From: DAOPJM01 sp035399665
Lineage (GTDB): Bacteria > Bacillota > Clostridia > Christensenellales > CAG-138
NCBI GenBank assembly: GCA_035399665.1
Contig: DAOPJM010000009.1
Coordinates: 1 to 60,031 of the forward strand
Direction: 5' to 3'
Length of the DNA: 60,031 nucleotides
Below are positions 1 to 7,012 of the stretch, piece after piece. The stretch's first letter is position 1. Each line of letters opens with the position of its first letter. Below the pieces are notes generated by a model. The model saw nothing but the letters and a program-made list of their open reading frames with translations, was not told the DNA's origin and searched no databases. A program made the position numbers and the translations under genes.

Positions 1-53
1 CAAAATCCGTTGGTAGCGATACCGTGTGGGTTCGAGTCCCACCTTCGGCACCA
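1..53 (+). tRNA. tRNA-Leu (anticodon CAA likely), 5' half cut off by window edge
   Basis: Only the 3' part is present. The window opens in what reads as the anticodon CAA followed by AA and the 3' strand of the anticodon stem. A long variable arm follows (GGTA, loop GCGA, TACC), as in class II tRNAs. The T arm is GTGGG/TTCGAGT/CCCAC, then the acceptor strand CTTCGGC, discriminator A and an encoded CCA at 51-53. The acceptor end matches the usual bacterial tRNA-Leu end. The anticodon call depends on the first base of the window being position 34, so CAA is likely but not proven. Confidence 0.85.
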
Positions 54-62
54 AAAACGAAG

Positions 63-94
63 ATACGCTTGGATAATACTCCAAGCGTATTTTT
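63..94 (+). terminator. Intrinsic terminator after tRNA-Leu
   Basis: A perfect 10-bp stem (63-72 with 81-90) and an 8-nt loop are followed by a run of T. Read on the minus strand the stem is followed by a short T-rich stretch, so it may also end the convergent crt-hbd transcript. Confidence 0.85.
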
Positions 95-142
95 GATTGC
101 TCTATGAAAAGATGAGGATTCATTGCATCGAAGCTTCGATTG

Positions 143-1012
143 TCAGTTGTCAATAGGTCGCTTCCCGTTTATCGGGTCATAGACATAGAAGCCTTTTCCG
201 CTCTTAACACCGAGGTTTCCGCCGCGAACCATCTTGCGAAGCAACGGGCAGACTCTGTATTTACTGTCCTGGGTCTCGCTGTACAGCACGTCCATAATGG
301 CAAGGCAGACGTCAAGGCCGATAAAGTCGCCCAGTTCAAGCGGACCCATTGGGTGGTTAGCCCCAAGACGCATGGCAGAGTCAATATCAAAGATTGAAGC
401 TACTCCCTCCATTTTGATAAAAGCGGCCTCATTGATCATTGGAATGAGTATCCGATTGACCACAAAGCCCGCCGCTTCATGTACCTCAACGGGGGTTTTG
501 CCAATGCCTTGAGCTATGTCCTTAACGCTCTCAACCATCGTGTTCGGCGTATTCACGCCTGCGATAACCTCAACAAGCTTCATCCTGTCAGCGGGGTTGA
601 AGAAATGCATTCCGCAGACGGGGTGGGAGAGACCATTGCCTATCGCGGTTATGGATAGGCTTGAAGTATTGGTCGTGAATATGCACTCAGGCTTTGTTAA
701 GTTATCGAGCATAGCAAAGGTCTCACGCTTTACCTTGAGGTCTTCAAACGCCGCTTCGACGATAAGATCACAGTCTGCACACAGATCCTGCGCAAGACCC
801 GCGCTAATACGGCTCATTACGGCTTCAACCTGATCTAAGCTCATCTTGCCTTTCGCGACAAGTTTGTCATAGCCTTTCCGAATCTTTGCAAGGCTGTTGT
901 CAGCCCACTCTTGCTTGATGTCACAAAGCACAACGCTGTACCCCTCATACAGGGCGAACGCTTTGGCTATGCCTTGCCCCATGGTTCCCGCGCCAATGAC
1001 GCCTACTTTCAT
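143..1012 (-). CDS. hbd: 3-hydroxybutyryl-CoA dehydrogenase
   Basis: NAD(P)-dependent oxidoreductase that interconverts acetoacetyl-CoA and (S)-3-hydroxybutyryl-CoA, a soluble enzyme of the clostridial butyrate/crotonate route. The 289-aa length is typical. The N-terminal Rossmann motif GAGTMG is at residues 7-12, the catalytic His is at about 136 in GMHFFNP, and the C-terminal helical dimerisation domain contains LGVKSGKGFY. AAGGAGG lies 7 nt before the ATG. It follows crt by 12 nt and is surely co-transcribed. No thiolase or butyryl-CoA dehydrogenase/Etf genes are in the window, so the direction of flux cannot be read from context. Confidence 0.95.
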   Translation of the reverse strand: MKVGVIGAGTMGQGIAKAFALYEGYSVVLCDIKQEWADNSLAKIRKGYDKLVAKGKMSLDQVEAVMSRISAGLAQDLCADCDLIVEAAFEDLKVKRETFAMLDNLTKPECIFTTNTSSLSITAIGNGLSHPVCGMHFFNPADRMKLVEVIAGVNTPNTMVESVKDIAQGIGKTPVEVHEAAGFVVNRILIPMINEAAFIKMEGVASIFDIDSAMRLGANHPMGPLELGDFIGLDVCLAIMDVLYSETQDSKYRVCPLLRKMVRGGNLGVKSGKGFYVYDPINGKRPIDN

Positions 1013-1024
1013 TTTACAGCCTCC

Positions 1025-1816
1025 TTAATTATTAGTGAATTGGGGTTTGGGCTTGGGCCTTTCCCTGCTGAGAAAGCAGGACATACCCTCGACCTGGTCA
1101 TGAGTTTCAAAGCAGTCGCCGAACATGGCTTCCTCTATGGCAAGACCCTGCCAAATCGACACCTGCATACCCTCGTTCATAGCTTTCTTGCATCCGCGTA
1201 CCGCGATGGGCGCGTTGGCTGCAATGCGTGCCGCAAGCTCCAAAGCCCTGTCCATCAGCTCTTCCTGCGGGTAGACCCAGTTGACGAGACCTATCCTCAA
1301 GGCCTGCTCTGCCGTGATAAATTCGCCGGTGAAAAGCATCTCCTTGGCAACTCCATGACCGACAAGCCTGATGAGCCGTTGCGTGCCACCAAAGCCGGGG
1401 GTGATACCTAAGCCTGTTTCAGGCTGACCGAATACCGCGTTCTCGGAGCAAAGGCGAATGTCGCAGCTCATGGCAAGCTCGTTGCCGCCGCCCAAGGCAT
1501 AGCCGTTCACGGCAGCAATGACGGGGAGGGGGAACCACTCAATCATATGAAAGAAGTCGTTGCCCATCTTGCCAAAAGCCGCTCCTTCCATCTTTGACAT
1601 CTTGGACATGGCGGCTATATCTGCGCCCGCAACGAAGCTCTTTTTGCCGGCTCCTGTGAGTATGACGCAGCGAATGACCTTTTGGTTTATCTGTGAAAAT
1701 GCCATGCGCAGCTCCGTCAAAACAGTCTCGTCAAGGGAGTTTAGCGTTTCAGGTCTGTCTATGGTAATTATTCCGATATTACCGCGGGATTCTGTTGTTA
1801 CATATTTCAAGCTCAT
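1025..1816 (-). CDS. crt: Enoyl-CoA hydratase / crotonase (3-hydroxybutyryl-CoA dehydratase)
   Basis: Crotonase-fold enzyme that reversibly dehydrates 3-hydroxybutyryl-CoA to crotonyl-CoA. The 263-aa protein has the oxyanion-hole region AGADIAAM and the second motif GGGNELAMSCDIRL followed by FGQPETGLGITPG, which carries the two catalytic Glu positions. First gene of the crt-hbd operon, with a consensus promoter at 1861-1889. Start choice: the ATG at 1816 is only about 1 nt from its GGAGG, too close, while the in-frame TTG at 1810 has a 7-nt spacing. The protein may therefore begin two codons later. Other genes in this window also seem to use TTG. Confidence 0.93.
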   Translation of the reverse strand: MSLKYVTTESRGNIGIITIDRPETLNSLDETVLTELRMAFSQINQKVIRCVILTGAGKKSFVAGADIAAMSKMSKMEGAAFGKMGNDFFHMIEWFPLPVIAAVNGYALGGGNELAMSCDIRLCSENAVFGQPETGLGITPGFGGTQRLIRLVGHGVAKEMLFTGEFITAEQALRIGLVNWVYPQEELMDRALELAARIAANAPIAVRGCKKAMNEGMQVSIWQGLAIEEAMFGDCFETHDQVEGMSCFLSRERPKPKPQFTNN

Positions 1817-1860
1817 TCCTCCATAAAGGCGACGTTTGTCCGCAGCGTCCTTATCATATA

Positions 1861-1889
1861 ATAATAACCTGTTGCATTTTGGCTGTCAA
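1861..1889 (-). promoter_or_regulatory. Promoter of crt-hbd
   Basis: On the minus strand: -35 TTGACA (1884-1889), 17-bp spacer, -10 TATTAT (1861-1866). It leaves a leader of about 40 nt before crt. Confidence 0.8.
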
Positions 1890-1933
1890 GAAAAATCAAT
1901 TGCATGAATGCAGGACTTATTACCCAAAGAAAG

Positions 1934-1967
1934 CCCGAAAATCGCTTTTGACGACTTTCGGGTTTTT
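1934..1967 (-). terminator. Terminator downstream of the ABC exporter operon
   Basis: Stem CCCGAAA (1934-1940) with TTTCGGG (1956-1962). On the minus strand it is followed by CTTTCTTT. A T run also follows on the plus strand, so it can work in both directions. It separates the ABC operon from the crt promoter. Confidence 0.75.
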
Positions 1968-1999
1968 CACTTGTTATCTCTGTTTTGCCATGCCTATTA

Positions 2000-3826
2000 T
2001 CAAGACAGTTCAAACATTCCCATGTACAGCTGATAGTACTTACCACGCTGCTTTAGCAGACTGTCATGGTTGCCGCGCTCGATTATTTCCCCGTTTTCAA
2101 GCACGATTATTGCATCTGAGTTGCGAACGGTAGACAGCCTATGAGCTATTACGAACACCGTACGTCCCTTCATCAGCTCATCCATGCCATGCTCAATGAG
2201 CGCTTCCGTTCGTGTATCGATAGAGCTTGTTGCTTCGTCAAGCACCAGCACGGGCGGATCCACGACTATAGCCCTTGCTATGGCGATAAGCTGTCTTTGA
2301 CCTTGCGACAGGTTCGCGCCGTCAGCGGTCAACACCGTCTCGTAGCCTTGCGGAAGGTGCGAGATGAAGAAGTGAGCGTTGACGCGTTTCGCTGCGGCTA
2401 TTACCTCCTCGTCCGTTGCACCAAGCTTGCCGTAACGGATATTGTCCATGACCGAACCGGTGAATAGGTGCGTGTCCTGAAGAACCATTGCCAACGAACG
2501 CCTGAGGTCATCCTTCTTTATGTCCTTGACGTCTATTCCGTCGTAGGTAATACTTCCCTCCTGAACATCGTAGAAGCGATTCAATAGATTGGTGATGGTT
2601 GTCTTGCCCGCACCCGTAGAGCCTACGAACGCAAGCTTCTGTCCGGGCTTTGCATACAGCTCAATGTGCTTAAGCACCTCATGTTCTCCGTCGTAGCTGA
2701 AGCTTACATCGTGGAAACGTACGTCGCCGCGCAGGGGGACAGAGCCCTTGTCGGGGTACTGCCATGACCAGCTTTCGCCGTCGCGTTCAAGTGTTACAAC
2801 ACCGTCGTCAACCTCTGCGGGCATACCGATTAGGTTGAAGATACGCTCCGCGCCCGCAAGCGCGTTAAGTATGTTCGTGGCAAGCTGAGATATCTGCGTT
2901 ACTGGATTGCCAAACTGCTTAGAATATTGCAGGAAAGCGGCGAGAGTGCCTATATCCGTCTTGTCTGCTATGATGAGAGAAGTACCGACAACCGCGGTCG
3001 AGGCGAACAGGATGTAGCCGAGATTTCCCATGATGGGCATCAAAACCATGGAGTAAGCGTTTGCCTTTGAGGAGGCGTCTCGAAGAGTTTCGGTGATAAC
3101 GTCGAAATCTGCGCGGGCCTTGCTCTCGTGACCGAACACCTTAATCTCACGCTGCCCTTCGATCATTTCCTCAATATAGCCGTTTGCCTTCGCAAGCGCC
3201 TGCTGACGCTTTCTAAAGAAGCTCATGGATCGTTTTCCGATGATCTGGGTTACAAGCAGCATTAGTGCGAATATCCCCAGAACAAGTATGGTAAGCCGCC
3301 AAGAAAGCACTATCATCATAACCAGTATACCGATTACTGTGCAGCTGCTTGAAACTATGTTTGGCAAAGCGTTGCCTATAAGCTCTCTTAGGGCGTCGGT
3401 ATCGTTGGAGAAACGGCTCATAATCTCGCCGTGGGTACGCTCATCGTAATACTTTAAGGGCAGCTTTTGCAGGTGCGCGAAGGTGGTTTCGCGTATGTTC
3501 ATCAGGACATTAGTCGAAATGACGAGTAAGAAACGCTGCGATATATACGACAGCCCGACCGAGAGAGCGTAAACACATCCGATGAGTATCACATATCCGA
3601 TGAATTCGCTGTAATCGCTGCTCCCTGTGAGAAACATGTTTGTCGCTATGTTAAAGATGGGCTTCATTAGGTATGTACCTATGACTATGCCCACGCTGGA
3701 GAGCATCATCATCACAAGGGCGGCCAGCATACGGAAGCGGTAACGCCCTATATAGGATAAGAGGCTCAGCAGGGTCTTCTTTGTATCCTTAGGCTTGGAG
3801 AAGCCTTTGCGCATTGGTCCGGGCAT
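2000..3826 (-). CDS. ABC exporter half-transporter, catalytically complete subunit
   Basis: Type IV ABC half-exporter of 608 aa: an N-terminal six-helix transmembrane domain (about 25-330) and a C-terminal nucleotide-binding domain. Walker A GSTGAGKT is at 402-409, Walker B ends LVLD with catalytic E531, and the switch His is H562. The signature reads LSQGQ (506-510) instead of LSGGQ. Its start abuts the stop of the partner gene and is preceded by a strong GGGGG/GGAG Shine-Dalgarno. The partner has the opposite set of defects, so the two should form a heterodimer with one active and one degenerate ATP site (as in TM287/288 or LmrCD). The substrate is unknown; drug or metabolite export is likely given the MarR regulator. 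Confidence 0.93.
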   Translation of the reverse strand: MPGPMRKGFSKPKDTKKTLLSLLSYIGRYRFRMLAALVMMMLSSVGIVIGTYLMKPIFNIATNMFLTGSSDYSEFIGYVILIGCVYALSVGLSYISQRFLLVISTNVLMNIRETTFAHLQKLPLKYYDERTHGEIMSRFSNDTDALRELIGNALPNIVSSSCTVIGILVMMIVLSWRLTILVLGIFALMLLVTQIIGKRSMSFFRKRQQALAKANGYIEEMIEGQREIKVFGHESKARADFDVITETLRDASSKANAYSMVLMPIMGNLGYILFASTAVVGTSLIIADKTDIGTLAAFLQYSKQFGNPVTQISQLATNILNALAGAERIFNLIGMPAEVDDGVVTLERDGESWSWQYPDKGSVPLRGDVRFHDVSFSYDGEHEVLKHIELYAKPGQKLAFVGSTGAGKTTITNLLNRFYDVQEGSITYDGIDVKDIKKDDLRRSLAMVLQDTHLFTGSVMDNIRYGKLGATDEEVIAAAKRVNAHFFISHLPQGYETVLTADGANLSQGQRQLIAIARAIVVDPPVLVLDEATSSIDTRTEALIEHGMDELMKGRTVFVIAHRLSTVRNSDAIIVLENGEIIERGNHDSLLKQRGKYYQLYMGMFELS

Positions 3827-5560
3827 TTACTCCACCCCCTTTTGCTGAGAATAATAGACTTCTTGGTAGATCTGGTTGTTCCTTAGCAGTTCCTCATGTG
3901 TACCGACAGCGTTGATTCGTCCATCATCAAGCACGACTATCCTGTCTGCGTCAATAACTGAGTTAATTCGCTGCGCAATGATAATTTTGGTCGTGTCAGG
4001 AAGCACTTCACGGAATCCGTTTCGAATCTTTGCGTCTGTCGCAGTATCCACGGCAGAGGTGGAATCGTCAAGTATCAGTATCTTGGGGTGTACAAGCAAA
4101 GCTCTGGCTATGCACAGACGCTGCTTCTGCCCGCCTGAAACGTTGACGCCGCCCTGTCCAAGGTCGTAGTCATAGCCCTCGGGAAGCTTGCTGATGAACT
4201 CGTCGGCGCAGGCTATCTCACACGCGGAGGCGATCTCAGCGTCGCTTGCCTCTGCGTTGCCCCAACGCAGGTTGGCGCGTATCGTTCCTGAAAACAGGAC
4301 ATTTTTCTGGAGAACCATACCAATGGAATTCCTCAGAGTCTCCAAGGAGTATTGCTTAACGTCGTGACCGCCAACCTTCAGCTCGCCCGACATGACGTCA
4401 TAAAGCCTCGGAATAAGTTGAACGAGAGAGGTCTTGCCCGAGCCGCTGCCGCCGATTACGCCTATCACCTCACCCGACTTGATGTGAAGGTCTATATCAG
4501 TCAAGGTCAGGTTGTTCGCGTCGTCCGAATAAGAGAAGCTTACATGGTCGAAGTCCACCGAACCATCAGAAACCACAAGCTTGCAGTCGGGGTTGTCGGC
4601 TATTGCGGGAACTTCGTCAAGCACTTCAACTATTCGCTTAACGGAAGCCGCGGAAAGGACGAGGTTCACAAAGAACATCGATATCATCATGAGCGACATA
4701 AGGATGTTGGACACATAGCTTATGAAGCTGATGAGCGCGCCCGATTCAAGCGTACCCACAGCTATGTCTCTGCCGCCGAACCAGATGACGGCGGTTATGC
4801 ATGCATACAGCGTGAACTGCATAATTGGCATGGTGAGTATCAACAGCTTTTCGGCGTTGAACTGCGCTTTACGTACCGCGTCGGCGCTCTTATTAAACTT
4901 TTTCTCCTCATAGTCGCTTCGCACGAAAGCCTTGACCACGCGAATGGCGACGAGGTTCTCCTGCGTGGACGCGTTCAGTTCATCATATCGCTTGAGCATT
5001 TCCATGAATCTCGGAAAGGTCTTGAGTGAGATAACGGCTACAGCTGCCGCAAGTATTGGTATGGCGGCTACAAGGATGACGGAAAGGTTGCCGGATATGC
5101 GAACGGACATGATGACCGCCATTATGAGCATCAGAGGGCTTCTGAACATCATACGCAAACACATCATGTAGGACTGCTGTACAAAGGTTATGTCCTGCGT
5201 CAGCCTTGTAATAAGAGAAGGCGTGGTGAACTTATCCGAGTTCTTAAATGAGAATTGGGTTAGGCTTGAAAACACTCCTCGGCGCAGATTGCGAGCAAAG
5301 CCGTTTGAGCCTTTCGCGGCGAATACCGCGGAAAGAGCACCCAAAACAAGGGCGAAAAACGCCATGATTATCATCCTTGCGCCCATTGAATAAACATAGT
5401 TATAGTCGCCGGTTTGTATGCCGTTGTCGATTAGATTGCCCATCATGGTTGGTATGGCGGTCTCCAAAAGCACCTCTCCTATTATGCAGATTGGCGCGAG
5501 TATGGAAACAAACTTATATTCGCGGACGAACTTGAGCAGCTTCTTGATATAGTACATCAT
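3827..5560 (-). CDS. ABC exporter half-transporter, degenerate-site subunit
   Basis: 577-aa half-exporter with six predicted membrane helices (about 15-310) and a C-terminal ATPase domain. Walker A GGSGSGKT is at 370-377 and the signature VSGGQ at 474-478. Walker B ILILD is followed by D499 where the catalytic Glu should be, and Q530 replaces the switch His. These are the classic changes of the non-hydrolysing half of heterodimeric exporters. The start overlaps the marR stop (ATGA), so expression is translationally coupled to the regulator. Pairs with the gene at 2000-3826. Confidence 0.93.
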   Translation of the reverse strand: MMYYIKKLLKFVREYKFVSILAPICIIGEVLLETAIPTMMGNLIDNGIQTGDYNYVYSMGARMIIMAFFALVLGALSAVFAAKGSNGFARNLRRGVFSSLTQFSFKNSDKFTTPSLITRLTQDITFVQQSYMMCLRMMFRSPLMLIMAVIMSVRISGNLSVILVAAIPILAAAVAVISLKTFPRFMEMLKRYDELNASTQENLVAIRVVKAFVRSDYEEKKFNKSADAVRKAQFNAEKLLILTMPIMQFTLYACITAVIWFGGRDIAVGTLESGALISFISYVSNILMSLMMISMFFVNLVLSAASVKRIVEVLDEVPAIADNPDCKLVVSDGSVDFDHVSFSYSDDANNLTLTDIDLHIKSGEVIGVIGGSGSGKTSLVQLIPRLYDVMSGELKVGGHDVKQYSLETLRNSIGMVLQKNVLFSGTIRANLRWGNAEASDAEIASACEIACADEFISKLPEGYDYDLGQGGVNVSGGQKQRLCIARALLVHPKILILDDSTSAVDTATDAKIRNGFREVLPDTTKIIIAQRINSVIDADRIVVLDDGRINAVGTHEELLRNNQIYQEVYYSQQKGVE

Positions 5561-6081
5561 CTGCTTCGTCCTCCGTCATGTCTGCCGCCGCCATGATGTC
5601 CGCCGTGATGGTGCATACAGGGAGCGCACAGATCATCCTCGGAGGTTTCTTTTTGTAAAGCAGCTATCATTTTGTCCATGAGCGCGGCAAAGGTCTCCTG
5701 CTCCTCAGGCGTGAGTGCGTCAAATGTCAAAGCGTCCGTGGTATCAAAACCCGCACGACATTTGGCGGCCAGCGCTTCGCCGTCGGGGGTAGGGTAGAGC
5801 CTGTTACTTCTGCGGTTCTCTGAATCTACCTCACGCACAATCAAACCCGAGTCCTCAAGCCTGCGGCAAGAGTTGGTTATGGTCGGCGCCGAAACCTTCA
5901 GCCATTCGCATAGGTCACGCTGCGCACAGCCCTTGTTGTTGATGATGCACTCCAACACGGGCAATTGCCCCATGTGAAGCTGCATATCGGGATTCAATTT
6001 CCAAATCGAGCTGCGGCGAAGCGATTTCAACATAATCAACTTCCAACCAAGCTCGCGGTACGATTTTGTCTTGTCTTCCAT
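5557..6081 (-). CDS. MarR-family transcriptional regulator with His/Cys-rich tail
   Basis: 174-aa winged-helix regulator, first gene of an operon with a heterodimeric ABC exporter, so probably its autorepressor. The DNA-binding part includes KVSAPTITNSCRRLEDSGL (about 62-80) and the wing region DSENRRSNRLYPTPDG (86-101). Beyond the usual fold lies a tail (152-174) with C152, C155, H157-159, H162-163 and H168 set in Gly and Arg; this is unusual and could bind metal. AGGAGG precedes the ATG. The operator is at 6116-6129. Confidence 0.9.
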   Translation of the reverse strand: MEDKTKSYRELGWKLIMLKSLRRSSIWKLNPDMQLHMGQLPVLECIINNKGCAQRDLCEWLKVSAPTITNSCRRLEDSGLIVREVDSENRRSNRLYPTPDGEALAAKCRAGFDTTDALTFDALTPEEQETFAALMDKMIAALQKETSEDDLCAPCMHHHGGHHGGGRHDGGRSR

Positions 6082-6115
6082 GTACCCTCCTGTATAAATA
6101 CTTAATCAACTTACA

Positions 6116-6129
6116 GTTAGTAGACTAAC
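6116..6129. promoter_or_regulatory. Palindromic operator for the MarR regulator
   Basis: GTTAGT-AG-ACTAAC is a perfect 6+6 inverted repeat with a 2-bp centre. It starts about 8 bp downstream of the -10 box, across the expected transcription start, where a bound dimer would block the promoter. Operators of this size and position are usual for MarR proteins; the assignment to this regulator is inferred from position. Confidence 0.75.
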
Positions 6130-6136
6130 AGATAGG

Positions 6137-6165
6137 ATTATACGACTATTGATTTGGATTGTCAA
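6137..6165 (-). promoter_or_regulatory. Consensus promoter of marR-ABC operon
   Basis: On the minus strand: -35 TTGACA (6160-6165), 17-bp spacer, -10 TATAAT (6137-6142). Both hexamers are perfect, which fits a strong promoter kept off by a repressor. Confidence 0.9.
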
Positions 6166-6201
6166 GAAAAACTTATGTTATGTGAATACGAGATATGATG
6201 G

Positions 6202-6966
6202 CTACTGCTGTTGAGCCTTTTGCCGTGTTGCCAAGATTGAAAAGACCGAATACAGAGCGAAGCTTAATGCGGCAAGCATTCTGCAATATAGCGGATAGCT
6301 GCTGATGAACGATGATAGGAGCAGCATGGCTCCCAAAAGGAAATAACGAAGTCGGCCCTCGCTTGGGGTCATGAGCAGACGTTGCCGCAGCGAAACGCCC
6401 TTGCTTCTTGCATATTCGTCCTCAAGACGAGTTTGTATCTCAAGCTCTGTGGGCGCGGGCAGTCTGATAATCGAATTCAGCTCCTCCCGCGTATGAAGCT
6501 TGAGGTTGAGCCTGCTTGCTATGGCGGCGGCGTCTTTGGAGAAATCGGCAGAAGCGTACACCTCAATATCCGAGCCACAGTCGCGAAGCACATGAAATAG
6601 GTCATCAGCCTGAACATCATCCCACCTTAGAATAAGCTCCGCTTTTTGACCTATGCGCTGCTTCAGTTCATCAGTTAGCCTATCATGGTTCATCATGAGA
6701 AGCGTTTCTGCGGTAAGTTCGTTTTTGACTCGTTTTTCTTCGCCTTTTCTAAAGCTCTCGAAGCGTTTTGAGCGGCGCAGCAGGATAAGCACAAGGCATA
6801 ATATTGAGGCGGCACAAGCCACGGCATAAGATACGGTCCGCTTATTCGTCAATACAAGAACCCCGAAGAACACTATGGCGCAGCAAAGAATAAGGTCGAG
6901 CAGGCGTGCGATAAGGCTCTGACCGCGAAAGCATCGTTTCCTTTGCCATAGTGTAAAAGAATTCAT
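6202..6966 (-). CDS. Uncharacterised four-helix membrane protein
   Basis: 254 aa, no family recognised. Two adjacent hydrophobic helices (about 24-42 and 46-64) are followed by a basic, then mixed, cytoplasmic-looking region of some 140 residues and two more helices near the C terminus (about 208-246). The middle region contains ELILRWDDVQADDLFHVL and a segment resembling a small alpha/beta domain; nuclease or restriction-like folds cannot be judged by eye. It is divergent from nadD-yqeK, and no Shine-Dalgarno is visible before its ATG. It points toward marR but that operon has its own promoter. Confidence 0.7.
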   Translation of the reverse strand: MNSFTLWQRKRCFRGQSLIARLLDLILCCAIVFFGVLVLTNKRTVSYAVACAASILCLVLILLRRSKRFESFRKGEEKRVKNELTAETLLMMNHDRLTDELKQRIGQKAELILRWDDVQADDLFHVLRDCGSDIEVYASADFSKDAAAIASRLNLKLHTREELNSIIRLPAPTELEIQTRLEDEYARSKGVSLRQRLLMTPSEGRLRYFLLGAMLLLSSFISSYPLYCRMLAALSFALYSVFSILATRQKAQQQ

Positions 6967-6976
6967 AATTCAAGTG

Positions 6977-7006
6977 TTGCCCAAACGAACCGGTTTATAC
7001 TATAAT
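6977..7006 (+). promoter_or_regulatory. Promoter of nadD-yqeK, 6 nt from the ATG
   Basis: -35 TTGCCC (6977-6982), 18-bp spacer, -10 TATAAT (7001-7006). Six bases later the ATG begins (7013), so transcription should start at or next to the start codon. Confidence 0.75.
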
Positions 7007-7012
7007 ACTCAT

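Noticed and set aside
127..140. Perfect 14-bp palindrome ATCGAAGCTTCGAT next to the hbd stop
   Set aside because: As a hairpin it has only a 5-bp stem with the middle as loop and no T run, so it is not a clear terminator; no protein-binding context is seen.
4352..5029. 225-codon plus-strand frame opposite the ABC exporter
   Set aside because: Antisense shadow; composition and motifs are not protein-like.
6974..7012. GTG start for nadD-yqeK
   Set aside because: The codon lies upstream of the -10 box of the only promoter seen, and the added residues are not family-like.
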